Shown: piece after piece, positions 39,131-50,784 of the stretch | Layout: every line of letters starts with the position of its first letter | Position numbering within the stretch: the stretch's first letter is position 1 | Assembly: GCF_018139145.2 (NCBI RefSeq) | Contig: NC_059476.1 | Coordinates: forward strand, 15,869,543-15,933,542 | Direction of reading: 5' to 3' | From: Gymnogyps californianus | Lineage: Eukaryota > Chordata > Aves > Accipitriformes > Cathartidae | Length of the DNA stretch: 64,000 bases | The notes under the pieces: model-generated | What the model was told of the DNA's origin: nothing | Database searches by the model: none | The model's input: the letters and a program-made list of their open reading frames with translations, nothing else | Made by a program: the position numbers and the translations under genes

Positions 39131-42100
39131 TGCATCCTGCTGAGAGAGTCACTTCAGGGTGGGTGGGAGGGTGGGTGGGGGGAGGCTGCTACTCTCAGAC
39201 TGAAATCAATATCCATTGCTAGGCCTTTGAAAAAGCATTCAGCTCTGAAGGAGCAACAGAAACACTTTTAACAGCCAGACCAGGCCCCCCCAACTTCCCT
39301 GTGGCTTTTGGCTGTTCTGACTGCAGACCTGTTTTTTGTGGAGAGAGGACCCTTGAAATTTGACTATTATGAGCCAAATCCATCTCTTTCCTCTCCTGCC
39401 TGCTATGCTAACCCTTTGGAAGCTGAATGTATATCGTAGTCTCCCTTAACATCTGCTTGGCTGGGGAATGCTAGTCAATGAAAAGTTAAACTCTCTTCTG
39501 CCAAAGTCCCAAGCATGATGGACTGGGGCTGAGATCCCATCCACCCCCGCCCCGGGTAAAATGTTGGCCCAGGGCAGTATTTCACTAGCAAAGGGATTGC
39601 CTGTACCATCTTCCTCCTGCTGTTCTCCCTGAAGACAGTGTGTTGCTGATGGCTTACGAATCATTCTGTAAATTGGAGGAACTTTGAGGCTGGGGTGAGG
39701 AGGAAAGCTGAACATTGCTCCTTTCTTTCCATTTCTTTTCCCCTCAGAGAGGCTGCAGCTGGGTGCTGGAAGAGGGAGCTGCTAAAAACCTTATGGAGCT
39801 CTCGAGATCGAGCCACCCCAGAGTGGAGACACTACACAAACACTCTGGCCATGACAATAAGACTTTGCTCACATGAATGAGCAAATGCACAGGCCCCTGG
39901 TGATGGCAGATGGGTAGAATGAGTATGGCCATGAGTACAGTCAGTACAGTTAGCAGTGGCTCCAGGCGAGTTCTGCAGCATTTCTGGGTCTGGCCTTGCT
40001 AGAAAGCCTTCTGAGGGAGAACCTTTGGTGTGCTTGTCTAACCTACATGCACGCTGCGTTGTGGTTTAGGGACACAGGCAGATTAGTCCCTTTGCTGATA
40101 GCTGAGCTGGATCTTTGCTTTCTAGCTGAGGCTTTTGCAAATTGCCATTGTTTAGAAGATAAAAATAGCCCTAAAGAGGAGGGACATGAGAAACAATTCT
40201 GCATGTCTCTGAACTAGACAGAGAGGTCTGGGGGAAAACAGCCCTTTTTACAGAGCTGGAAGGAATTGCAGCAGGCCTGCATTTAGATCAGGAACGACTG
40301 TGTAAATCAGTCCCTGGCCATTCCAGGTTTGAGCCCAGATCTTCCACTGTAGGTCTTGAATAACCCCCACTGCCTTAGTGGGGAGTTGCTCCAGTCCCAC
40401 AGGAGGAAATCAGGGCCCTTCGTCTCTGGGCTGGAGGGGTTTTAAACAGGCTTTGTTAACACCCTCTAAACTTGGAGCTTGGCAGATGGGAAATTTTTTT
40501 AAGCTATTCTCATCAGCTTCACTTTGCTGGGGAAGCAGTTGCATTGTTTTTAATTGCTTGGGATGCGCTTTTTCCACCAATGAAATTTTGCAAGGAGCTG
40601 GGCCAAGAGTCCCCAAAGAGCAGTCCAGAGGGCTTAAATCATTTGGTGACAGCTAAGACAGACAAGAAGGCGATGGAGTTATGCAGGAAGGGAAAGTTGG
40701 TGCTTGGGAAGTACCTAGTGCAGTTCCTGAAGCACATGGGCAGCAGTGTTGAGCACTCAGCTCCCTGTATTTTCACTGAGCCTAGAGACTACATCAGTTC
40801 TAAAGAGTGTCTCGGAGCCTGTGGTGACACTCCTGTTTTCTGTTTGAACGATTACTGCAAAAGAGTCAAACAGGTTAACAACTCGACTCTGTTCAGGTAA
40901 CACTGACGGTGTGACTTGCCTCTGCAGAGTCATAAAAGTTCTGAGTCACAGTGATAAGTTCATCCACAACTGATTTTGGCACTGCTTTTAAACCTAGGAA
41001 GGCTGTTTTGGATTTCAGGCAGCTCTACATATCAGGCATACTGCAGTCCCAAAGCCAAAGTGGCAAGGGAGCAGAGAGAATCAAAGTTTACATCCCAAAC
41101 TTTACTGAGTTGAAGTTCTGAGTCTTATTCTTAATGTTATTTGAACACTGTTCCTCTAAGTTCAGTTATTACAAGGTCTGCAGCATGGTTGCATGTCAGC
41201 AGGGGTTTATATGACCTTGGCTGCAGATTTAATAGTTATTTTCCTCAGTTTGGTCATCCTCTGTCTTTTACATTTAGGTTATTGTAGATCTGTTACTCCA
41301 GCCTCTGAAGGCTGCAGAACTTCCTAATATTTTAGTTGCATCTTTGTGGCCAACACTTACAAGGATGCATTTTATTTTGCTAGTTGAGAGAATTTGGGAG
41401 AACCGGAAGACTGGCTGGCCAAACACAGAGAAAACACCATTGCGGATTGTCCTTGGTTGTCATAGCCCTGCTGCTCCATGCTGCTGTTCTGTAACTTCTA
41501 AGCACTGTTGGGTCTTCAAGTGGTACCATAGTTTGAACTCTGCTGTATAGAGCTGTTTAAGGTACAGTTAGTGAGCAACAGCTGAAATCCATTTTCGGCA
41601 CATGGTAAGAATGGTGTCTTACCCTCAAGAAGGGACTGTGTCTGGGTACTTCATACAGAACCGCAGAAGGGCGAGGATTCCTACCCCACTCCCCAAGTTG
41701 TACAAATTTTCTGATAGCTAAGAAGGAAACTGAAGTTAACTGATGTAACTTGAACTTGAAACTGCCACAGCCTGACATTTGGTGGTGTTTATTGTGCACC
41801 CAGGGAGGAGCAATCTGGTAAGTAGATCTCCCAATGTCAGAAGAAAGTGGCTTTTTCAAACTTCCCCCCCCTTAGGATATGTGTGCGTGTGTGTGTGAGT
41901 GTGCAAGAGAGCATGTGAGAGAGAGGTTTCAGCATGAACTGGATGGATAATCCCTCAGCCAGGTTGGAGTAATTGCAGAGTTTATAATGAAAAGAACTAG
42001 AACGTGCCTGCTGAAAGGAGATAAAAAAGGGCTGGAAGTGTCTGTGAGCTTTAAGTGTTGCACATCGCTTTGAAATGAAATGAAATACCTCTGCTGCGTA

Positions 42101-44999
42101 GAGATCGGCACTTCTCCCACAAGTAGGAAGCTCACACTAGCCTTCCCCCTTGGACTACGGGATGGAAAGTACTGGAGGTGTGGGACATTCAGAGCAGGAC
42201 AATCCATTATGGCCACACTGTCTCCTACTTGTGACTCTTTTGCAATAGGGCACAGTTTTGCTGCAAATATTTCTCGTCCTCAGAGGAATACAGCTTGCTT
42301 TAAAATATGCAAATAGAAAATGGCATGAAGGAATTTGCAGCAAGAAAACTTCTGCAGCTGTCTCCTCTGGAGCAGCTCCCTCTCTCCCCATTAACGTTCA
42401 GGGACAGACACATCCGCTGTTGGAACGGAAGGATTCAGGTGACAAGTTGAGAAGTCTATGATCATCGGACACATTGAAATGCTTTACACTTGTTTCTAAA
42501 CTGGAAGCTGACTTGGACCACCATGCTCTACCTACCCACCACCTGCTCCTGCTCCAAAGGATCCTTTTTTCTTTTTCTTAATTTTTTTTGAACACTGAAA
42601 AAGCTGGAGAGTATCACGCACATTTCTCTGCTCCCAGGTATGTGTTTCCTGCCCCTGCCGCATGTTCCTTTCTCAGTCTGAGCAGAGCTCCAGGCTTGGT
42701 TCTGAGTTTTTTGGCATCCCAGCTCCGATGGGAAACACATCTCCAGGTTGGGCTCTTTGCCTAACTTTGTTAGCTTCCTTTAACACCATTTTAGGTCTGC
42801 CTTTTGTGGCTGATGATTCCTTCACTTGGGGGGCAATATTTGTGTTTGATAAATCACAAATACTAGCAGCTCTTCCTAGCTAGAGGAGCGGATGAGAAAG
42901 AGCAGCCAGCCTTCCTACTGCTGGCTTGCTCTTAATTGTGGGAGGAAAAGGGGGAGACAACCCAAGTGGTTGAACGCTAGGAGGGGGTGCAGGGATGGAG
43001 ATGGATCTCTACAGAAGTGGGGACAGTGCTGAAAACAGATCGCTTAGCTTGTGTAGTTGACTCAGAAGAATAGAGGTTTGCTATAAGAACATCAAAAGTC
43101 ATCAGGAGGTAATCAAGTAAGGCCTCCAATGGTTGAACTTGTCAGTTGATGCCCCTTTTAGGTTGCACTGGGGGCATGAGGAGAAAGGGATGGTCTAAAC
43201 TACACTTGCCTAGAGAAGAATGAACCTTGCCATGGTCTCCAAGTGGCATGCATGATGCATCTGACATGCTGAGCCTTGCCCTACTGTTGTTCCCTCCGAA
43301 GCAATAAGCAGCAGCTTCCCAGAAGGAGGGGGGAACAGCAAGTGACCCAGCTGTCCCCAAAGGAGGTCTCCATATGAAATCCCTCCATCTTCCTGCTGGC
43401 AAATCCCTACCGGATTGATTGGCATGAGAGGGCCACAGTCTTTCTGACCCACTTTTAATTCAGAGACTCAGAAGCAGCAGGTCCCATGGGTGCATGCCTT
43501 CTCCACAACGCCAGCAGCGGGTTGAGAGGAACGGCTGCCTGCTGAGGCTGAGCATTTGGCTTCCTCTCCTTTCCCCCTCACTCCATTTTTTTTAAAAATG
43601 AGATGTAGCCAAACTACCGGCAAATTCCCAAAGCATCTCTCCCAGGGTGAGCCTTGAATAAATCGTCCTTTGTCTTGTCAGAAAACTCTTCCCATGACTT
43701 TGTGCTTGTTCCCAAAGACCGCTGGGCTTTCACATTTGTTGGCCAGTGGATATCCCATGGCAGTTGGCAACACTGGTTAATCCTTAGTGGTGTTAAGCTG
43801 ATATTCTCAAAATCAGAGGGATGCTGATGTGCGTGGATGTACAACAAGCCCTTTAGATATTGTAGCCAACTCCTAAATAGGTCCCTTTTTTTAATAGCCG
43901 ATCACCCTAAAAGATATCCTGATTTCTGCTCAAGCAGGAGCCAAGCGCAGCTGTGGCCAGAAAATCAACATGAAATACCAGTCTTCATCACAGAGCAGCT
44001 CTGCTCTTACCTGTATGATGAATAACAATTCGTTGTCTTTACAGGCAAAGTGTTTTAATCTGCTGGCACTCAAGCACTGGTTTACATCTGAGCAAAGCTC
44101 CATGTGCAGGAGGAAAGCAGGCCAGCCTGTCCCGGGCTATTTGCAGTGGCTTTTACAAGGAGCTACCTGTGAGAATTTTGGGGCAATTCAGTGTGAAAAT
44201 CTGGAGCTGCTTTTGACTGTAAAACTTTGCTTTCAGCTGCTTTGTCTTTATCATGTGAGGCGTTGCAGGGCTCAGCCTAGCTACAGTTTTAGCATGGCAG
44301 AAAAATAATGTGGACCTCAGCAAAGTGTAACAGATCCCGTTTCCCCCAGTCATTTTACATCACCACATTTAGGAGAGCTGCATGCCTGCCAGGCCAGCCT
44401 ATGCTGCATCACTCCTGCCTGCTCAGGCTGAGGTGGGTGTGGAAGTGGGAGAGGTGAGAAAGAACATGATTTCTCCAGAGTTTTCTGTTTGTTACTCTGC
44501 TATATTTGTTATCTGGATTCTTAAGTAATGAGTGCTTTGAATTTTGTGATTATGTTACGGTGATGTGTAGTTAATGTACTAATGTTCACTTGAGCTAGGA
44601 CCATGGTAACAGTGTGGTGTTTTTTTTTTTTTAACTGTTCAGAAAATAACTTAAATACAAATACAATGATTAAGCTGTGAATCTCTCCTGTTTTCCTTTT
44701 GGGGTGAAGGACATTGTCAAAATATCAAGCCTGTATCTTCCTCGAGCCCTGGTATGTCAGTCACACTTCTGCTACATGTGCATTGTACACGATGTTTGCA
44801 GCGTGAACACCTGGAAGTGCTGCGGCCGTAAGGTGGACAGCTTTGCCCCGAGGCCTGGGTAGATGCAGCTTCACAGGACACACGGAGTCTGCGGTAGCCA
44901 GTCCCACCCCAGAGCTGCCGCTCATTGATGAATGCAGCGTAAAAGGCTGCTCTGGCAGTCGAAAAAAACACTTATTGCTAAAACCACAGCATACTTTTT

Positions 45000-45260
45000 A
45001 ATTAACAAACTCTCCATTCATAGCTGATGGCCTCTGGCTGGGGCAAATGAGTCAGCCCGGTAAGCCAGAGAATGGATGTGACTGACACGGAAGAGCTGGA
45101 GCCATCCTGCCCATTAAAAAAGTAGGGGGGAGAAGCTATAAAGACTTTGTGTTTTTCTGGGTACTGTTGCAAGATCCTGGTAGGAGAAGCACAAATTTGT
45201 TTTATAAGCTAATCAGAATCCTGCTGTTCAATAATGAGTGAGTAATTGACATATCGCAGC
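45000..45260. promoter_or_regulatory. Candidate conserved noncoding element between the two genes
   Basis: Non-repetitive sequence with AP-1-like (aaatgagtcagc) and homeodomain-like words (taattaac, gtaattgaca, ctaatcag, caataatgagtg). It has CNE-like texture and stands out from the surroundings. Conservation was not tested. Confidence 0.3.
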
Positions 45261-48200
45261 ACTGCCACGCAGCTCCATGGCTGGGGATGCTGTCATGCTT
45301 ACGGCTCGCCCGAATTTTAACGCAAGCACCCTTGCCCTCAGAATACCTTTCTCTTAAAAACGCTCCTCGGATAGCAGCCTTGGATCTGTTTTACTTAACA
45401 GCCCCTTTTAAAACAAAGGCCACCGCAGTTTTAAGATCCTGACTCCCGGGGTGGTCAGAAAACAAACAAACCCTGTGCTCCTGCCGTCTCTCTCCCTGCT
45501 GGCTCCATTCTTGGGAGCCAGCGGGGGACTGGAGATTGCGAAGGCTCCTGCTTTTCTGAAGTGCTGGGAGCAGGATTCCCGTCACTTCCAATCCCCCTCT
45601 CGCCTTGTGACGGGGTTCCCAGCAGCCGCGTGCTTTGTTTGGCAAGGGTTTGGGGTTTTTATGTGTATATATATTTACACCACTTTAACCTTTTCTGTTC
45701 CCTCTCTGCTGTTTCCTCCCATCCAATAATAGATTTGGAAGAGGAATTGCAGTGACAGGCTTCATCCATCGTTTTGGATCGGTCTGTGATGCAGGATGCA
45801 GCTTGTCTTAAACAGCATGTGACTGCCAGCGCACACAAATGAGACCCCTTACATTTTGTAGTCACAGTCCCAGGTCTCTCTGTGTACCCAAATGAGACAC
45901 GTACTACCCAGTCCTATGAGAACAGGTTTTCCTTGTGGGTTATTTCTAGCTGTTCCTTAGCTAGTCCTTCCCCTTCTCCTTGATGTTTAAAGATGAGGAT
46001 CAGAGTATTTATTGCAGATTTCTAGGACTGGGACAGTGCTGTGCTGCAGAGCACGGGCTGGAAAACTTCTCCTAGGAATTCTGGCATCACATCCAAAAAC
46101 TCAAGTACTAAAGAGAGTCTTTGAGAAAGAAAAGCAATCTCAATTGTAAATTTCCACTGGAAAAGAATGAACACCAGACAGCTTATCTTAAATAGATTCA
46201 GTGGTTAATTACCCTTTCTGTTTAAAAATGTGTGCCTTATTTCCACTTCAAATGAAGGAGGAAAGTAATGTTTACCATAGCTTCAAATTAACAGCATTTG
46301 ATCAACCTACAGCTTTAAAATGAAATCTTCTCTTTTTTTTTTTTTTATTATATTATATACATGCTATCAAGAATATAGTAAGCTAGTTTTTCAAAAGGGG
46401 AAATTGGCCAGTTTAGGCCTGCTAGGCTGGAATTAACGTAATTCTTACAAAAAATGTTTAGGATGAATTCAGCAGTTGAGTGGTGCTGTGTCGGTTCGAA
46501 GAGGGTTAGGATGGCGAGCTCTCAGCAGAGGCGGCAGCGTGGCTGGGGAAACAAAAGCCCTGAGCAGATAGACATGCTCTAGTGCTGCCATTGATTTCTG
46601 CGGGCGAGCTGTCCCGCTGTCCTGTCAGCCCCTGGGGTATGGGCTGCGCCTGGCCCCGGCAGCGTCCTGGCCCCGTTTGTTCAAAGGCCGTGTGCGGCGG
46701 AGCTCCCCCCGTGCAATGGCAGACCTGTCAGCACCCAGGAGGGTGCGGAAATGATTCAACGTTTTGTGAGAATAAGATGCCACTCCTGGTCTTGAGAGCC
46801 TGGTGCTCTATCTGTATAGCTCTGCCTGCAGAAGATTTCTCTTTTCCAAGTGCTCAAGTTTCTTCACAGCCAACGCACGCACTGCCCAGGGCACTGTCCT
46901 GGGACGAAAGCACCTGCGCTGCCGGAGGAGAAGACTAGCAGAGGAAAACAAGATCCTGCTTCTCCCAAGTATTCCATGCAAATCTAACGTAACCCGCTAA
47001 CAGGCTGCAGAAATCTGAGGTCTCAGCCTGTCCCCTTTGCTGGCTGATCCTTCCTTGGTGAGAACAGCTGAGGACATCTGATGGACAGCGATGTGATGCT
47101 CTTCTAGCAAGCTCCTGGCAGTGCATGTGTGTGAGTACCAGCCGCTTTGCTTTGCCCTAAGAGAGCTTGAACACACATTCATTATATCCCCAAGGGATAC
47201 TCTTTGTTTCTCACCAGTGTTATCTTCCTCAGCTTCGTCTCCTAAGTGCTTTGCTGACATCCACCTGGCTGGTAGGAGCAGCTAGAAATCTCCAAACCAG
47301 CAGAGAGGTTGCTGAGCTGTGGGGCTGATCTGTCGGGGACCACTGAAGTTGGATAAGGAATATGACCAGGAAAACCTGGGCTTGAAGAGGCCTTACCTGT
47401 ACAGGTAAATAGCCTTCCCGCAGCTGGAGAATGGAATCAGATGGGCTTTCCTGTGCAACAAGGCAGAGACAGCAGCCTGAGCAGTGCTTTCCCTAGGGAC
47501 ACTGCTGAGTTTCCTCTGGAGGCCACTGTGGTTTGCAGAAACTCAAGCCCCTGGTTAACATCATGCAGCTGATGTGTCCAAAACTCCCTGTCCCATGCCC
47601 AAAGCACCCTGCTGGCATTTACAAAGGTAGATCAATGAAGGCTTCTCCTCCGAGGGGTCAGCAAGACAGGGAGGCTGCTGTGTCAACTCCGAAAGGGCAG
47701 CGCCGGCAAACTACTCTGACCTTTCAAGCTGCGGCGATGTCTGCGAGCGGCTCTGCCTGCTGCACCCATGCTGCCGAGTTCCCTCTCCTCCGGCACAGGG
47801 AAAGGGGTCGGTGGCTGCTAAGCAATGCATCTTTTCACCTACATGTATTTGAGCCCCTTATTTTTTCCTTATGGACTTTGTTCTAGTTTGGACTGGATGG
47901 TTCTGGATGAACACCAAGAGGCAGCACTGAAGACCATGACCTCTCCGAGGGATTTCCAGCTCATCTTGGAAAAGGGAATGGACTCTCCCAGTGCATCTTT
48001 GCTGCTGCCGCATTCCCCAGTCCTGCAGAAATCCTCATACCATTTTTTTGCAAATGTTTTATGTCTTTGCTGTGGGGTCCTGCATGGCTGGCTCACGGCT
48101 GCCAGTGCCTGGCCCTGGGGAGCCGGGCAGGGAGGCAGGAGGCACCAGGTGCTCTGCCATTGCAGCGGGGCTGGCTGTCCTTCCCCTCCACACAAGCTTC

Positions 48201-48833
48201 TTGGGGCAGGATGGATCCTGCCTCTGCCCACCCGTGGGCAGCTTGGCTCTGCTAGGACCCTGCACAGCACCATGCCATCAGTGCAGAGGAAGCCCTCAGG
48301 AGAGCACAGGGCTCCTGGCCTTGGCAAATGCCATCGCTCTGTGCAGGATATGTGCTGGGACCGGCTCTTCTTGCTGCTCTGCCTCTCCCAGTCCTCATGG
48401 GTTTCTTTGTGTGCCCCAGGCACTGTGTGTGTGATGCCTCGAGGAGAGGAGGCGCGTGAGCATCCCATGGCATGGAGTGCTGAGACAGGGACAGCCCCAG
48501 TGCTGCATCTGGGGACCAGGGCAGCATCGAGGCAAGAGTGGGACGGGAGTTCCTGGGAGTGACAGTGGGAGGGGATGAGGGTGGTTTGTGGGCTCACAGC
48601 CACTTTCCCAGCCAAGGGGGGTGTTTTAGCCAGGGAGTTGTTGCACAGAGGCAGGGGAGGAACGGGGATGCTTGTAAATTGCGGAGACGAGCTCCCTCGC
48701 AGCACAGAGCAGCGGGTGTTTCTCGCCGGCACTCGTCTCCATCTTACCGTGTGCCACCGTCACCGGGTCAGGTCACAGGAGTGTCTCCAATTAACCCAGC
48801 TCCCTGGTGACCCTTAATTGGCACCCCAGGCTT

Positions 48834-48857
48834 TCCTCCTCCTCCTCCTCCTCCTCC
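48834..48857 (+). repeat. (TCC)n microsatellite
   Basis: About eight tandem TCC units follow a short T run, in the GC-rich intergenic region. Confidence 0.95.
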
Positions 48858-49984
48858 CCCTTCCTCCCCCAGCACGTGTTTCTCACCTGTACATCTACTG
48901 CTAAACCTCTGCTCCCAGCATCCCAGCCACTGCTGGGAACCGGTGGCAGTAACCCAGATTTAACCCCTAAATCAAGGCAGCGGCCACCCCTCTAGCTTGG
49001 AGCAGCATCCTGAGGATGTCCCTGCTCCGTCCCCAGCATCAGGCTGTGTGGCAGGAGGGGGGCTGTGGCTGCGGGCCGAGCACTGGGCTTGGGGATGGGT
49101 AAGGGCTTCAGTGCAGAGGGACTGGGAAGCTCCAAGAGGGTTTTTAGGTGGGTACTTGCTGGGATGGCTCAGGATGGGGGAGAGATGGCTGCTGCTGTTT
49201 CCTCCTTTCCCTGTGCCGGAGACCACTGGACTGGGCACATTTAACCCTCCAGGTGCTGGTCACAGAAATGAGCCACATACCTGGATGACCAGAGTGGGAG
49301 CATGGCTGTGGGACATGGCTTATCGTCCTGTCCCGGCTTTGCTGCTTTGCCCTGTATTAGCACAGGGCTTGGGGTGGGCATGGCTGGTACCCGCAGGCTG
49401 CATGTCTTCCTCCTGCCGGGTCATCTCACCCATGGGCATGTCTGATAAATGATCTTCATCCTGCTGCTCTGGGAATGAAACAGGACCATCCCCCGAAGGA
49501 CCGTGGCTCCCTGCAGGTCTCCCCCCGCTGTGGCCCTGTCACCAAGGTCTCTGCAGCCACCCAGCGCACCTGCACGAAGGTAAAGGTGATGGCCCGATTG
49601 AGACATGGAGAAACCGAGTCTGAGCAAGACATAGGAGCTCTTGAGCAGGTGCCCGCCCTGGGAAAAGCAGGCTGGGAAGGCCTTGTGGCTGGGGGAGAGG
49701 GCACAGTGCTTTCGGGGAGAGCCAGAGGCTCATGTGGAGGGAGGAGACAGGAGCTAGAGCATCCTGTGTGGGAGGATGAGGCGCCCGAGCTCTCCCTCAC
49801 CCGAGACGGCCCGGCTGGGGTTGGGCACGGCAGGCCCGGAGGTGCCCGCGCCCGCGGGGCTCTCCCAGCCCTGCTCCTCTGCCCCGTCCCCACGGGACCC
49901 CTCCCGAGGTGGGGCCAGCCAGTCGAGGCCTGTCCCTTTTAAGCCCTTGGAGCGGTTGCCAGCCGTGGCTTAGTGGGGTCCCCA

Positions 49985-50065
49985 TCCTTTCAACTGGCTG
50001 TTCGGCAAATTAAGAGCTTGCTATTAGGCTGCTAATTAAAGGCACTTCATTAGCAGCAGGGGAGG
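49985..50065. promoter_or_regulatory. AT-rich island with homeodomain cores upstream of SLC2A gene
   Basis: Within DNA of high GC content, an 80-bp block reads caaattaagagcttgctatt, aggctgctaattaaaggcac, ttcattagcagcag. Several TAAT/ATTA cores lie about 0.6 kb upstream of the proposed start codon, so it is a candidate enhancer or promoter-proximal element. Confidence 0.35.
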
Positions 50066-50399
50066 CAGCTCCTGGCCGCAGCAAAATTGGATTCCTCTGA
50101 GCTGCCGTGAGCCGAGTTTCTCTTCTCTGGGGCTGGGGGCTGTACCCCTCCATATCCGGGGAAGGCAGCTGCCCTGAGCCATGGCCGTGTGGGTTACCAG
50201 CACTCCTACCCGAGTCGCAGAGGATGGGGCACATCCGCCCCACACGTCTGACAGGGTGGGAGAGGGGCTGGGGGGTGATGGGGGTGTTGGGTGATGTGGG
50301 GCTGCTCCTTCGCCCCCAGCCTCGGGGGTGATGCAGGGATGCTGCCCTGCTTACGGTCACCGGGGCCACCCCCGTTTGGAGGGGACATGTGGGGGCTCT

Positions 50400-50643
50400 C
50401 AACGGTGGCAGAGCATCACATCGGTGGTCCCGCTGTCCCCAGGCCTGGCCATGGCCCCTCAGCGGGGTGGGCAGCCCGGAGGTGCCGGCCTGCCTCTGCC
50501 CCTGCCCCCGGCGAGGGGGGGAGGCCCCCGGACTCCTCCTCCGGCTGCTCAGGCGCCTCCAATGAGCCTCGGGGGCAGCCAGGCTGCCTTGCCTGTCCTG
50601 CCCTGTCTTCCCTTCCCTCTCCCCCTCCTTCTTCCATCTAAAA
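50400..50643 (+). promoter_or_regulatory. Probable CpG-rich promoter/5'UTR of the SLC2A gene
   Basis: This is GC- and CpG-rich sequence immediately before the proposed ATG, with a CCAAT box at 50559-50563 (in a gcctccaatgagc context). No TATA box is seen. The transcription start is not determined. Confidence 0.35.
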
Positions 50644-50784
50644 ATGGGAGAGACGAGCCAGGCCTCCGGACCGGAGCTGCCTTCCTCCCCTCCTCCTCCT
50701 CCTCCTCCCTCCCCCCTCTCCGGCTGCAGCCTCGCCCCGACGGTCAGGAAAGGGACCCCGCAGCCCGGCGGGGACATCACTGGG
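50644..50784 (+). CDS. SLC2A15: SLC2A15-like exon 1: proposed N-terminus
   Basis: The ATG has a strong context (aaaATGG). The frame runs [15 protein letters not shown], then seven prolines encoded by a CCT/CCC repeat, then PLSGCSLAP and QPGGDITG, and meets a good donor GGG|gtgagc in phase 0. That is exactly the phase needed by exon 2. No ATG is in frame within or just before exon 2, so an upstream start exon is required. A different, unseen exon remains possible. Confidence 0.5.

Larger units (their letters stand above)
39131..50400. other. Rest of BTRC 3'UTR plus intergenic transition zone
   Basis: No further gene can be supported. There is a GT/GA-rich simple repeat at about 41879-41922, an AATAAA at 43657-43662, a candidate noncoding element at 45000-45260, and a (TCC)n tract at 48834-48857. 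Composition changes from AT-rich to strongly GC-rich between about 46.5 and 48 kb. Long open frames beyond 47.8 kb (147-287 codons on both strands) come from low stop-codon frequency in GC-rich DNA and contain no domain. Confidence 0.65.

Noticed and set aside
40472..40900. 142-codon frame downstream of BTRC
   Set aside because: Lies in the probable 3'UTR or intergenic region, with no domain.
47869..48732. 287-codon open frame on the minus strand
   Set aside because: GC-rich DNA with overlapping frames on both strands; no domain, no splice pattern, Ser/Pro/Cys-rich composition typical of noncoding translation.
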